The translations under genes and the position numbers were made by a program. Below, piece by piece: positions 1-8,322 of a stretch of 64,000 nt of DNA. This stretch comes from Lucinisca nassula (lineage: Eukaryota; Mollusca; Bivalvia; Lucinida; Lucinidae), in assembly GCA_963580285.1 (NCBI GenBank), contig OY757010.1, positions 221,607,234-221,671,233 on the forward strand, read 5' to 3'. The notes beneath the pieces are model-generated. The model searched no databases. It was not told the DNA's origin and saw only the letters and a list, made by a program, of their open reading frames with translations. Within the stretch, counting starts at the first letter, position 1; every line of letters starts with the position of its first letter.

Positions 1-7
1 TAGACTT
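1..7 (+). rRNA. 5S rRNA, 3' end only
   Basis: The window opens in the last bases of a 5S gene (TAGAC plus two T). They match the 3' end of the complete 5S copies further on, and a T-run terminator follows. The body of the gene lies outside the window. Confidence 0.85.
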
Positions 8-137
8 TTTTTTTTTCTTTTTTCTTTTTCTTTTGCTTCTGGCATTTTTTTTTTTTTTTTTTTTCTTCTTCTTCTTTCTTCTAAACAACAACAACAACAA
101 CGACGACGACAGTAGCAGCAGCAGCAGCAGCAGCAGC

Positions 138-166
<29 letters not shown>
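8..166. repeat. Poly-T and trinucleotide microsatellites behind 5S
   Basis: T-rich runs are followed by CAA, CGA, CAG and AAT trinucleotide runs. The first T-run serves as the RNA polymerase III terminator of the preceding 5S gene. The same block follows every 5S gene here with small length changes, for example a shorter AAT run after the last 5S. Reading frames over it (poly-Asn, poly-Leu, poly-Lys) are low-complexity artefacts. The 167-455 stretch that follows is unique spacer repeated in every unit; I see no gene in it. Confidence 0.9.
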
Positions 167-168
<2 letters not shown>

Positions 169-451
169 GTGAGGTACCACGAGAGGAGATGTCTAATTCC
201 TTCCAACACATGATAGAAAGGAAATCCAATGAGTCGCGTTCAGCTGCTTAAATCTCGTGCACGATTAAAGCATGATTATTCCCTACACCTCTGGGGTGAC
301 TGGCTAGTGGGGATTAGCTTTGTGTGTCTTTTTAGTTGGCAGTGGTGTTGTGTTAAAATGGTATTTTGCATGATGAACCTGCATGCGTGCATTTGCTAAT
401 GCACTTGTGGTTTAATGATGTGGTAAATCGGGATTTTGTTCCTTGTTGTGC

Positions 452-455
<4 letters not shown>

Positions 456-517
<62 letters not shown>
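456..517. repeat. (CT)n microsatellite
   Basis: A pure CT dinucleotide tract of 31 repeats. It recurs at the same place in all ten units with varying length (for example 52 bp at 9511-9562), so it is a slipping marker that distinguishes otherwise near-identical units. Confidence 0.97.
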
Positions 518-519
<2 letters not shown>

Positions 520-553
520 GAGCAGAGTTTATTGTACATAATAAGGAAAGTTT

Positions 554-588
554 TCTTTCTTGACAAGTTGGCGGCTCTTAGAAGGGCC
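554..588 (-). promoter_or_regulatory. Histone-type mRNA 3' end signal
   Basis: On the - strand, GGCCCTTCTAAGAGCC (588-573) fits the metazoan replication-dependent histone stem-loop consensus GGYYCUUHUHARRGCC. Ten nucleotides later CAAGAAAGA (562-554) matches the U7 snRNA-binding downstream element known from sea urchin histone genes. The stem-loop starts 29 nt after the stop codon of the 618-956 gene, typical histone mRNA spacing. The fourth stem pair is C-A, a mismatch present in every copy. A possible backup AATAAA lies further downstream near 526-531. Cleavage about 5 nt after the stem-loop is inferred. Confidence 0.85.
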
Positions 589-617
589 ATTTTTTAACGG
601 CATGCAGTTTATTACTT

Positions 618-956
618 TTAATCAGACTCAGACATATAGTCCGAGTCAGAACCAGAAACTATTTCAACAGACTCGTTGAACAGTTCTCTTCGTAGCTCGG
701 CGACGTGGTCAGCTTTTGTATATGCGTAGTCGTAGAACATGTTGCGAGCCCCTTCGATGACGGCAAGCTTTAATCTTAGGTTGTAGCGGAACGAGCGGTT
801 GTTGTTGAGTCTTGCCTTCTTGTAGCGCTTCTGAACTTCTCCTAGTTTCTGATTCAGTAGGACGATCTGGTCACAGGCCCTTCTAAATCGGCGCTCTGCA
901 TCACACAACGTGAATCGCTTGTCGAGAGATGCTTTCATTTTGGAATGATGTTGCAT
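618..956 (-). CDS. Small helical protein with acidic tail, histone-type mRNA (unit 1)
   Basis: A 112-residue protein I cannot assign to a named family. The frame is open upstream to 992, but that first codon is TTG. The first ATG after the TATA box is at 956, and a second in-frame ATG lies six codons later. The protein is charged and probably mostly helical or coiled-coil (residues about 10-98, with the patch NNNRSFRYNLRLKLAVIEGA), and ends in an acidic serine-rich tail (SGSDSDYMSESD) that resembles casein kinase 2 sites. Codons are mixed and not repeat-derived. The compact layout (TATA, short leader, no intron, histone stem-loop and U7-type element) is that of a replication-dependent histone gene, yet the protein is not a core or linker histone. 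It lies between U1 (same strand) and 5S (opposite strand) and is repeated unchanged in all ten units. S-phase expression is inferred from the 3' end only. Confidence 0.8.
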   Translation of the reverse strand: MQHHSKMKASLDKRFTLCDAERRFRRACDQIVLLNQKLGEVQKRYKKARLNNNRSFRYNLRLKLAVIEGARNMFYDYAYTKADHVAELRRELFNESVEIVSGSDSDYMSESD

Positions 957-1000
957 AGAAATAGTACAATGTTGTATGAGCTGCCATTTCAAACCTTTCC

Positions 1001-1008
1001 TTTAAATA
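1001..1008 (-). promoter_or_regulatory. TATA box of the small gene
   Basis: The - strand reads TATTTAAA, placing transcription start near 975-980 and leaving about 20 nt of leader before the ATG at 956. This is the main reason for choosing that start. The element is identical in the other nine units. Confidence 0.65.
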
Positions 1009-1210
1009 CTGCTTCCAAGACATACACGAGTTCAGGGTGTCTACTTCACTAACCTATTTGACACGAAAGATGATTGAGTTGACACCTGCCCGTTTAACGA
1101 GAGTCGTTAAGGAAAACAAAAGCGTGTGTTCAGTTCATTGCTCAGTGATTAGTTTAACATCAGTAATCAGACGAGGATTAACGCTGTAAACTTCAAACAA
1201 AATATAAGAC

Positions 1211-1212
1211 AA

Positions 1213-1263
<51 letters not shown>

Positions 1264-1265
1264 AT
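1211..1265. repeat. (AAAT)n microsatellite
   Basis: A tetranucleotide tract between the small gene and the U1 3' end, present in all ten units with different lengths (shortest near 43886-43926). Translations rich in Leu-Phe-Ile-Tyr over it are artefacts. The preceding 1009-1210 and following 1266-1367 stretches are unit spacer. The 20-30 bp just below 1368 should hold the U1 3' box, but no clean consensus was recognised. Confidence 0.95.
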
Positions 1266-1367
1266 ATGTGCAAAACGATAAGGGCAGGGACAGCAGCAAT
1301 ATTGGGAAGGATGATAACAAATAAGTAAACACATCAATAGATTCTCTTTTATTGTTGTCATTTATCA

Positions 1368-1492
1368 CAGGGGTTAGCGCGAACGCAGACCCCCACACAA
1401 ATAAATTGCGTACCCGAGTTACCCACATTTGGGGTAATCGCAGGCGTCAACCCAACCGAAGTGCAATGGAAGGGTCTCTTCCTGGGGGAACT
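1368..1492 (-). pseudogene. U1 snRNA 3' part, split by LINE-1
   Basis: Nucleotides 40-164 of U1: loop II ATTGCACTTCGG, stem-loop III, Sm-site region and terminal stem GGTCTGCGTTCGCGC. The break is aberrant: U1 nt 35-39 (GCCGT on the + strand), kept at all other insertions, are missing here, so the element joins directly at AACT. Confidence 0.95.
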
Positions 1493-2813
1493 TTTTTGTT
1501 TTTCATAAATTTATTATATTATCCTATTTACAATAAAAACCGGTGGGGTGTAAGGAGCCCCACACGGCCGACACCTTTAAAATAACAATATGAAACTTAA
1601 CAAAGACCTAGAAAAAACGTTACACATCGAGATATAGAAAATAAAAAATAGGAGAGAATATTGCAAAAGCCTAGATAGTATATTTATCTTGAACACTGAT
1701 ATGAGGGAAGAAAATTGGAAAGGGATAGATTTGACTGAAATGAAAATGAACCTTATGTGCACACCATTATGGTGCACAGAAATACAAATATATGAAAATT
1801 AAGTTAATAAACCCTAGCCCTAACAGGTGTCGTAATTGAAAGGTTAGTAATGATCTGACTCTTATGCAAATATAATTATATATATATATAACGAATAATG
1901 CCTACGAAAAATTAATGTGTTTTCCAAAAATACAGAAAAAATAAGGGGTGGGGATTTTTCAGTCCTTCACTGGTGATCTGGCTGATGTCGCAAGCGTCGT
2001 ACAACAATGTTGTCCGAGGCTCACGGCACCAGCGAGAAAAGCACCAACCTGGGTCTTAAAGTATTCTTAATAAATGAATCAGAGGGAAAAACCAGCAGTA
2101 ATTGTAATGAAAACAACCTTGACGATGACACTATGGATAAACGACGACAATAGACGATCACACACTGAAAAAAATGGGACACAAATTGGCTAGAATGTGA
2201 AAAGCAGTAGAAAAAGCTGGGGTTGGTATACGGTGTAATATGTGCTAGTTTGTGAACCTTTGCAATTTGTGGGGTAAAAATTCACCGTATATAGCCAGGG
2301 AGAGGAAAAAAGCAAAATTAAACCTTATCTCTTTTTTATATATTGGACCTTGGAAATCGCTCTTTGACCTATTCTGAAGGGCGGTGAAGGACTTGAAAAC
2401 TACAGCCGCACGCCCCGGTGACGAAAGACTCGGGTACCTTTCCCCACTAGGGCGCGAGACTGCGTTCATGTTAAAAAAGGAGGGGGTAATTTCAATTAAA
2501 AAATGTTATGTTGTAGATACTATTTGCAATAGAGTCAGACTCTACATATATAGGTTAGTACGGTACACGAAATATTCACAAATGACAAGTACATGTATAG
2601 TTTCTAGATCGTCAGACGGCTAGGCCAGTCTGAAACGAGAAAACTGTATTAATATATGCATATATACAATTATGGAATAAATTCAATGTGTGGTTACAGC
2701 GAAAGACGAAAATGTATATATTTTCAAAGCCTCGGACATACAGGCCAGCTGCAGTCCGGGGATGAGAAAAGATAAACAGATTTTTACAAAGAATAAATGA
2801 AATAATGAATAAT
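1493..2813 (-). other. LINE-1 3' UTR
   Basis: About 1.3 kb with no supportable gene. From the element's 3' tip inward: an A-rich tail with AATAAA about 15-20 nt from the end; a hairpin at 1540-1567 (six-pair GTGGGG/CCCCAC stem, extended by CCG/CGG across a one-base bulge); and two GC-rich blocks, 1960-2034 and 2378-2470, that are almost unchanged in all seven copies while the sequence between them varies. The 3' hairpin is a plausible recognition site for ORF2 reverse transcriptase, as in other LINEs (inference). Confidence 0.75.
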
Positions 2814-5800
2814 TTATGTTGGGCCTTTGAAATAATGACTTGGATAAAGCTGTTTATTAAAAATGACTGTTTTAGAATTTGAATCAAAATTACAAAAAAA
2901 TCCGTCCAAAATACACCAATTTTTAATAAAAGAATCCAAAGACATTAAATATTGATCAGCCAAAATTCTAAATTGTAATTTACTAAAAAATTGAGAAACC
3001 AAAGAAAAAGAAGAAATGTTTTTATTTTCATGTTTAGCTAAGTTTCGATTAATCCAGATAACATAACGCGATTCAGTAAGTAAAATTAGGCAAATTTCTG
3101 TGATACGTTTTGATAAATTTGGTAAAATATGAAATCGAAAAATAAGTTCGGAAAAAGTTATCTGGTTTTGTGTAATTCCCCTGATAAGTTTAAGTATAAT
3201 TCTGTTCAAAGGCACAACATATTTACATTCTAAAAATAAGTGATTTATGGTTTCGATTTTGGATTTACAAAGAGGACAGGTATTTACATTACTGATTTTC
3301 TTGTTAAATAAATAATAATTTACATATAAAACTTCGTGAATAATCTTCCAATAAATGTCTCTGACTTGGGGATCAATACAAGGTAAATACATATTTTTCC
3401 AAACAGTTTTAAAATTAATTTGGGGATACATATTTTGGAATTTGGGTCGGATGTTTAAATTATTCAAAAGGGTTTCATAAAAAGCTTTAGTTTTCATAGT
3501 TTTTATTGAAATATTATCATTTTTTATAGTGAAATTTTTAAAAACAGAAAGAGAAATTTCATAAAAATGGGGTAGTGTATCGCCATGGGGAGAAGAGTTG
3601 GAAGCCAAAGAAGGGTTAAATTTTCTAAGTTGAATGCCAATCCAATATTTAGCAAAATAAGTCCACTTAGCTTCATAACCATTAATCAATTTTTGTATGT
3701 GAGACAAATACATAGCTTCACATTTCAATTTGAAATTAGGGATGTTAAGGCCGCCATTTAGAAAACTAAGATACAGGGTATTTCTCGCAACAGGTTCAAA
3801 TTTTGAATTCCAAACAAATCTAAAACTAGATCTTGTCAACAGTGTAATGTAATGAGAAGGGATGATGGCTGCAGAAGCATAGAATAATATTTTCGATAAG
3901 CCAAGTGAATTCAAAACTGTAGATTTTCCTTTCAAAGACAGTTTTCTTAATTTCCAAAGATTCAGTGTTTTATCAAATCTAAGATAAACTTTGGACCAAG
4001 TTTCATCAGTGCTAACATTTTCTCCAAAATAATAACCCAGTATTTTCAAAGATTTCACCCAGCTAATACCGAAAGGATGATCTGACCTAGTTTTCCATTT
4101 ACCAAGGAATAACCCTTTTGATTTGTCATAATTAATTTTTGAGCCAGATATTCTGCCAAACTGTTTTACCCAATAGAAATATAAATGAATAGAAGTGTCA
4201 CTTGTCAATATACCAGTGCTATCATCAGCATATGCAGAGAATTTAGCTTCTAAGTTTGAACCAGGTAATTTCAGTCCTTTGATTTCCTCTAAGTTTCGAA
4301 TTTTATTTGCAAAAGGTTCAAGACAAATTACATAAAGTAAGGGAGATAAGGAGCAACCTTGTCGAACACCTCGTTTGAGTGAAAAAGATTCCGAAATAAA
4401 GTTATTTACAATAACCGAAGATGATATGTCAGTATATAACAGTTTAACCCATTTCAAGAAGTCGTTGTCAAAACCAAAAGCTGTCAAAGTATCATATAAA
4501 TAAGACCAGGATACTCTATCAAAAGCTTTTTCTTGATCCAAAGAAATGAAACATGCTGATAAGTTTTTCTGCTCGATATAATCAATAATGTTTCGTAGGA
4601 GATGAACATTGTCAAAAATCGAACGTCCTCTGACAGCACAAGTTTGATCTATATGTATAATCTTAGGTAAAACCTGACTAAGTCGATTTGAAATAACTTT
4701 CGAAATAATTTTATAGTCAATATTTAGAAGTGAAATAGGTCTATAACATTTCATTTCATCAGCCCTAGTTTCATCCTTGCAAATCAGAGTGATATAAGAA
4801 AGTTTTTGACTATCTGATAATTCACCTTTTTCATAAGCTAAGTTTATAACACTACATAGGGTATCACCAAGTATATCAAAAAATGTAACATAAAAGGAAC
4901 TGGAAAGGCCATCACTACCGGGGGATTTATGGGGTTTCATGTCTTTTAAAGCAGATAAAATTTCAGATTTATTAATTTTATGTTTCAGGTTATTATTGTC
5001 AGAGAGTTCGACTTGAGGAAGATTATCAAGAAAAAGAGAATTGAGAGATGAGTCAACAGGTTCTTCTGAGTAAAGCGATTCATAAAAAGATTTAAAACAG
5101 GTGAGTATATCTGATGATGATGAGTATGATACATTGTTATGAGTGATGTTTCTTATAGTTTTAGATTTTGAAGTAGAAACTTCTTTCTGAAAAAAATAAC
5201 TAGTAGGGTTTTCATTAGCTTCTAAATCTTTCGCCTTACTACGAATCAAAGTACCTTTCGAAAGAGAAGTTTCAATTTCTTTTACCTTAGTTTTAATTTC
5301 ATCTAAAATTTTCAAATCAGAAGCCTGCTTAAGATCCAAACGATTATATTGTTGTTTCAAAAGTTTCAATTCGCCATACAATTTCTTATTTTTAGATTTG
5401 GAGTAGTCTATACAAAACAGTTTTATATTAAGTTTCATACTATCCCACCAGTCCAAATCAACAGTTTCAGTTCTAGAAGTTATTTCCCAAAAGATTTTAA
5501 AAGCAGAGACAAAATTTTTATCTTCGAGAAGTTCGTCATTAAATTTCCAATAAGATTTACCAAAAGATACCCCAGCTCCATTTTGACAATTCAACTGCAT
5601 CATAATAAAATCGTGATCCGAGCAAACACAAGGTAAAGTATCAAAACCGATCAAATTATTTTTCATAGTAGAAGTAATATAAAATCTATCTAGTCTTGTC
5701 CCAATCATATCGTAGTTACTTACATTCTTTCTCATCCAAGTTATAGCGCGTTTTTTAGGATAAAGATGTCTAAAACAATCAACTAAGCTCATTTTTTCAA

Positions 5801-6317
5801 TCAAGGATTTAAAAGATTTCGACCCAATCGTACCTTTATCCAAGTTCCCACCAATTTTGTCCAAATTAGAATCCATAATGAAGTTAAAATCACCGCCAAT
5901 AATAATATTTTTTGCACCGCAAAGGTGTCTTGACAAGCTTTGTATAAATTCCAATCTTTCAGTTGTATCATTAGGAAAATATATATTAAGAAGTCTGAAG
6001 TTCGACAAATCTTCCCCTGAAAAATCTAAACGGATCAGTCTTCCGTAAATGTCGGTATCAAAATTCTCAACAACAAGTTTTTCATTGAAGAGAAAAATGG
6101 CTACTCCACATGAGTCAGATTTACCAAAGTTCCATATGCATCTTCTATTTAGTTTAAAATTTTGTTCGATAGATCTAGCTAAAGTTATATTATCGACATA
6201 AGTTTCTTGCAAAAGTAAAATATCAATTTTATTCTTAGTTGCAAACTCAAATATCAAATCTTGTTTAAATTTGGATCTAAATCCATTCACATTTAAACTT
6301 GCTATTTTCAGGTTCAT
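2814..6317 (-). CDS. LINE-1 ORF2: AP endonuclease / reverse transcriptase
   Basis: A 1167-residue polyprotein that should nick the U1 gene and prime reverse transcription of the element RNA there. Residues 1-240 form an APE-type endonuclease: N9 in SLNVNG, E38 in LQET, D143 and N145 in GGDFNF, and SDH at 233-235. Reverse transcriptase occupies about 450-770: YRPISLLN at 525-532, motif A with D594, RQGCSLSPLLY (motif B), YADD at 696-699, and SGSKINYDKSKG. The C-terminal region has a CX2CX8HX4C knuckle (C1014, C1017, H1026, C1031), usual in the L1/Tx1 group. No stop or frameshift. The ATG lies 15 nt below the ORFX stop, so translation by reinitiation is plausible. Confidence 0.96.
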   Translation of the reverse strand: MNLKIASLNVNGFRSKFKQDLIFEFATKNKIDILLLQETYVDNITLARSIEQNFKLNRRCIWNFGKSDSCGVAIFLFNEKLVVENFDTDIYGRLIRLDFSGEDLSNFRLLNIYFPNDTTERLEFIQSLSRHLCGAKNIIIGGDFNFIMDSNLDKIGGNLDKGTIGSKSFKSLIEKMSLVDCFRHLYPKKRAITWMRKNVSNYDMIGTRLDRFYITSTMKNNLIGFDTLPCVCSDHDFIMMQLNCQNGAGVSFGKSYWKFNDELLEDKNFVSAFKIFWEITSRTETVDLDWWDSMKLNIKLFCIDYSKSKNKKLYGELKLLKQQYNRLDLKQASDLKILDEIKTKVKEIETSLSKGTLIRSKAKDLEANENPTSYFFQKEVSTSKSKTIRNITHNNVSYSSSSDILTCFKSFYESLYSEEPVDSSLNSLFLDNLPQVELSDNNNLKHKINKSEILSALKDMKPHKSPGSDGLSSSFYVTFFDILGDTLCSVINLAYEKGELSDSQKLSYITLICKDETRADEMKCYRPISLLNIDYKIISKVISNRLSQVLPKIIHIDQTCAVRGRSIFDNVHLLRNIIDYIEQKNLSACFISLDQEKAFDRVSWSYLYDTLTAFGFDNDFLKWVKLLYTDISSSVIVNNFISESFSLKRGVRQGCSLSPLLYVICLEPFANKIRNLEEIKGLKLPGSNLEAKFSAYADDSTGILTSDTSIHLYFYWVKQFGRISGSKINYDKSKGLFLGKWKTRSDHPFGISWVKSLKILGYYFGENVSTDETWSKVYLRFDKTLNLWKLRKLSLKGKSTVLNSLGLSKILFYASAAIIPSHYITLLTRSSFRFVWNSKFEPVARNTLYLSFLNGGLNIPNFKLKCEAMYLSHIQKLINGYEAKWTYFAKYWIGIQLRKFNPSLASNSSPHGDTLPHFYEISLSVFKNFTIKNDNISIKTMKTKAFYETLLNNLNIRPKFQNMYPQINFKTVWKNMYLPCIDPQVRDIYWKIIHEVLYVNYYLFNKKISNVNTCPLCKSKIETINHLFLECKYVVPLNRIILKLIRGITQNQITFSELIFRFHILPNLSKRITEICLILLTESRYVIWINRNLAKHENKNISSFSLVSQFFSKLQFRILADQYLMSLDSFIKNWCILDGFFCNFDSNSKTVIFNKQLYPSHYFKGPT

Positions 6318-6331
6318 CTTGCCAAGTTGAA

Positions 6332-7240
6332 TTATCTAAGATGTAAAAAGGTAAAAAGGAAGTGTACAAATACCGAATCTACACGATCTGATTTCCGAAG
6401 ACATCCGAAGACGAAGTTAACCGAGCAATTCAAGTCATAAAAGTACAAAGTTTCTGCAGGTATATTTTCCGATAATGTAATACCGAGAGAACAATTGAAG
6501 CGATTTAAGTAAGTTGAAAGATTTATACAGGTAGATTGTAAAATCGAAAAATCAGTGAAGCGAGAAACAGAGTAGATTAAAATCAGACAGGTAAAATAAA
6601 CCCGACACACTGCACCGCAGTGTATCAGGTATATTTTACCAGCCCTAGGCATAATACAAAACACAGGTAAAACGAAGAATTGAGACAACATGTGAGCGAA
6701 TTTATGTACATGTAGTGAGATGTTTTTACAAATATACATGTATAAATGTGGATTTTGAAAAAAGAGAGTAAATCTAGAGCGAAAAAGGACTCTGTTTCCG
6801 CCGCCCCCCGCCATTAAAGGCGAGGGATGACAAAAACAGAGAACCTCTATAACAAGAAAACAGTATTTAACATGTGATTTTTTCTTTTTCAGATGTATGT
6901 GTATGTCAGGTAAGTATTTGAAGACCAAGAATAAGACGAGAAAATAGTAAGAAAAGACTCTCTCCCTGTTGTCTCTTGTCCTCAAGGGCAAAAGACAACA
7001 GGGACAGAGAAACAAATATTTCTTTTTCAGGGACAAGCTAACAGGTAAGTATAGAAGACGGAAAAGAAATATAGAAAGAGGAGAAAGGTTCTCAGAAAGT
7101 GTAAGAAGAATAAGACAAAGACGGGCAATAAAAAAATATTTTATTGCCCTAGAAGAGCCAGAATCCAAAGTCGTTGTCGATATTCGGTCCATGTTCGAAT
7201 CTCCATTAGCATGTCTTAACCAGTCCATATCCATAAACAT
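6332..7240 (-). CDS. LINE-1 ORFX: inter-ORF frame of unknown function
   Basis: An uninterrupted 302-codon frame from a true ATG, filling the gap between ORF1 and ORF2. Related frames of 302-359 codons stay open in all six complete copies, with indels in multiples of three. The product would be hydrophobic and rich in Phe, Leu, Tyr and Cys, with possible membrane segments near residues 35-47, 97-108, 126-136 and 214-224. Two internal modules start with YLP (64 and 109), followed by LKKK and Cys-rich patches. No known domain was recognised. Caution: the sense strand here is T-rich, unlike ORF1 and ORF2, which alone favours such residues. The same DNA carries a long hairpin and splice-like motifs on the opposite strand, so its role may not be coding. 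Confidence 0.5.
   Translation of the reverse strand: MFMDMDWLRHANGDSNMDRISTTTLDSGSSRAIKYFFIARLCLILLTLSENLSPLSIFLFRLLYLPVSLSLKKKYLFLCPCCLLPLRTRDNRERVFSYYFLVLFLVFKYLPDIHIHLKKKKSHVKYCFLVIEVLCFCHPSPLMAGGGGNRVLFRSRFTLFFQNPHLYMYICKNISLHVHKFAHMLSQFFVLPVFCIMPRAGKIYLIHCGAVCRVYFTCLILIYSVSRFTDFSILQSTCINLSTYLNRFNCSLGITLSENIPAETLYFYDLNCSVNFVFGCLRKSDRVDSVFVHFLFTFLHLR
6590..6640. other. LINE-1 inter-ORF 51-nt hairpin
   Basis: Inverted repeat with 24-nt arms (GGTAAAATA at one end, TATTTTACC at the other) and a 3-nt loop; 21 of 24 positions pair. A hairpin of exactly this length lies at the same place in every complete element, so the fold is probably selected in RNA or DNA form. Confidence 0.8.
6876..7055 (+). 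other. LINE-1 antisense splice-like modules
   Basis: On the strand opposite the element, TTTCTTTTTCAG is followed by a 17-nt segment (6893-6909) and then GTAAGTAT. A second module has TTTCTTTTTCAG, 14 nt (7031-7044), then GTAAGTAT. Both contain CAGGTAAGTAT, a perfect 5' splice site and the exact complement of the U1 5' end. Whether antisense RNA is made and spliced cannot be seen. Confidence 0.6.
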
Positions 7241-7302
7241 AATCCATTTAACAGTTCCGGTCGATAAGATTCATAAGTTGAGGAATCCATGAGACAGTGA
7301 TC

Positions 7303-8304
7303 TCATGAATTCCCCTCCTTGTAAATCGGGTTAAACCCAACTACTAACCTCAGAGGGTCCGGAGACAAGGACCTGGCTCTCGCCGTCTTAGACGGCTTGA
7401 TCCAGGTACTCTCCTCTCCGGACTCCCTGTCCCTCTTCAGACTAGCATCTCCCTCCTCCTCCATGGGGAGCTGCTGCTCCGGATCCGGCGACCCACCCCC
7501 AGAAGATCCAGTGTCCCCCTGAGGGGGAATCTCCCCAGCATCTGGGTCCGAAGACCCAGAAGCTGTGGCAGCATCCGGGTCCGAAGACACAGAAGCTGTG
7601 GCCACCGGCTCCTCTGGGGCAGGGGGCGACGCCGGACCGGGATCAGCAGCCCTACCAGGAACACCTGACACAGACTGACTGACAACATTTGAGTAGGCAG
7701 AGTTTGGGCACCTTTGCCTTACGTGACCTATGTGCCTGCATTTTAGGCAGTACGGCGGCCGGCCGGCCATCGTGAGTAAGACAGACTGGCCCGAATTAAA
7801 CCGGACAAGGTGCGGAATCTGTTGTTTCCGCAACTCGTCCGTTTTAATTCGGACCTCCCTCGCGCCGTTTAGCGTCACTAACTTTTCATGTGAAGTTTTC
7901 AGCATGGTAATATCCAGTACTTCGCCATAGTCAGACATGATCTCCCTTATAATACTGTTGTCGAAATAGATGGGCAGCCAATGGACCCTGACCGTTAGGA
8001 TCTGCTCCGTCATTTTCATCACAAGAAATTGTCCGTTGTTCACTGTTATCTCTTTCAAAGCCATAAGCCTATCAACCGTGTCGTGGTATCTGAACAATAT
8101 AGAGTAAGAATTGTCCGAAGAACTAACCTTGAATATGCCTCCGATTTCATCCGGATCAATTCCACCCTGTATCAAACCATTCAGTAGTTCTCCGTATGAC
8201 ATCCTGAACCTCGGATCACTGGGTACCAGTCGCACTGTTCGTTCCAGCCTGCTTGTATTTATGTAATTGGCCTCCAAACCATGAAAACGAACTTCTGGGT
8301 TCAT
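7303..8304 (-). CDS. LINE-1 ORF1: RRM-like/CCHC nucleic-acid-binding protein
   Basis: A 333-residue ORF1 (gag-like) protein expected to coat element RNA. The N-terminal half has an alpha-beta region (about 35-95) and an RRM-like region (about 100-170, VRVHWLPIYFDNS). A single CX2CX4HX4C knuckle follows (C186, C189, H194, C199). The C-terminal third is a Pro/Ser/Asp-rich linker with a short duplicated SSDPDA unit, ending in a basic KTARARSLSPDPLRL stretch. The layout resembles ORF1 proteins of Tx1-like elements. The gap to ORFX is 62 nt. The start is the first ATG, about 120 nt from the element's 5' end. Confidence 0.88.
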   Translation of the reverse strand: MNPEVRFHGLEANYINTSRLERTVRLVPSDPRFRMSYGELLNGLIQGGIDPDEIGGIFKVSSSDNSYSILFRYHDTVDRLMALKEITVNNGQFLVMKMTEQILTVRVHWLPIYFDNSIIREIMSDYGEVLDITMLKTSHEKLVTLNGAREVRIKTDELRKQQIPHLVRFNSGQSVLLTMAGRPPYCLKCRHIGHVRQRCPNSAYSNVVSQSVSGVPGRAADPGPASPPAPEEPVATASVSSDPDAATASGSSDPDAGEIPPQGDTGSSGGGSPDPEQQLPMEEEGDASLKRDRESGEESTWIKPSKTARARSLSPDPLRLVVGFNPIYKEGNS

Positions 8305-8322
8305 GTTGAACTGGAAGGAAAA

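Noticed and set aside
956..992. Longer 124-residue start of the small gene
   Set aside because: The first codon is TTG and would lie upstream of the start site predicted from the TATA box; ATG 956 fits better.
1135..1428. Leu-Phe-Ile-Tyr repeat frame on the - strand
   Set aside because: Produced by the (AAAT)n tract and running into the U1 gene; not a protein gene.
1960..2034. Hammerhead ribozyme or tRNA-like element in the LINE 3' UTR block
   Set aside because: CTGATG is present on the + strand, but the conserved A after it and a matching GAAA core are not, and no A/B box pair could be aligned.
2378..2470. U1-like 3' stem in the second 3' UTR block (GACTGCGTTC)
   Set aside because: Only about ten bases match and they are on the opposite strand to U1; no further U1 structure is there.
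6969..7292. Basic 107-residue frame on the + strand opposite ORFX of LINE-1
   Set aside because: Not conserved in length or start in the other elements; probably a shadow frame.
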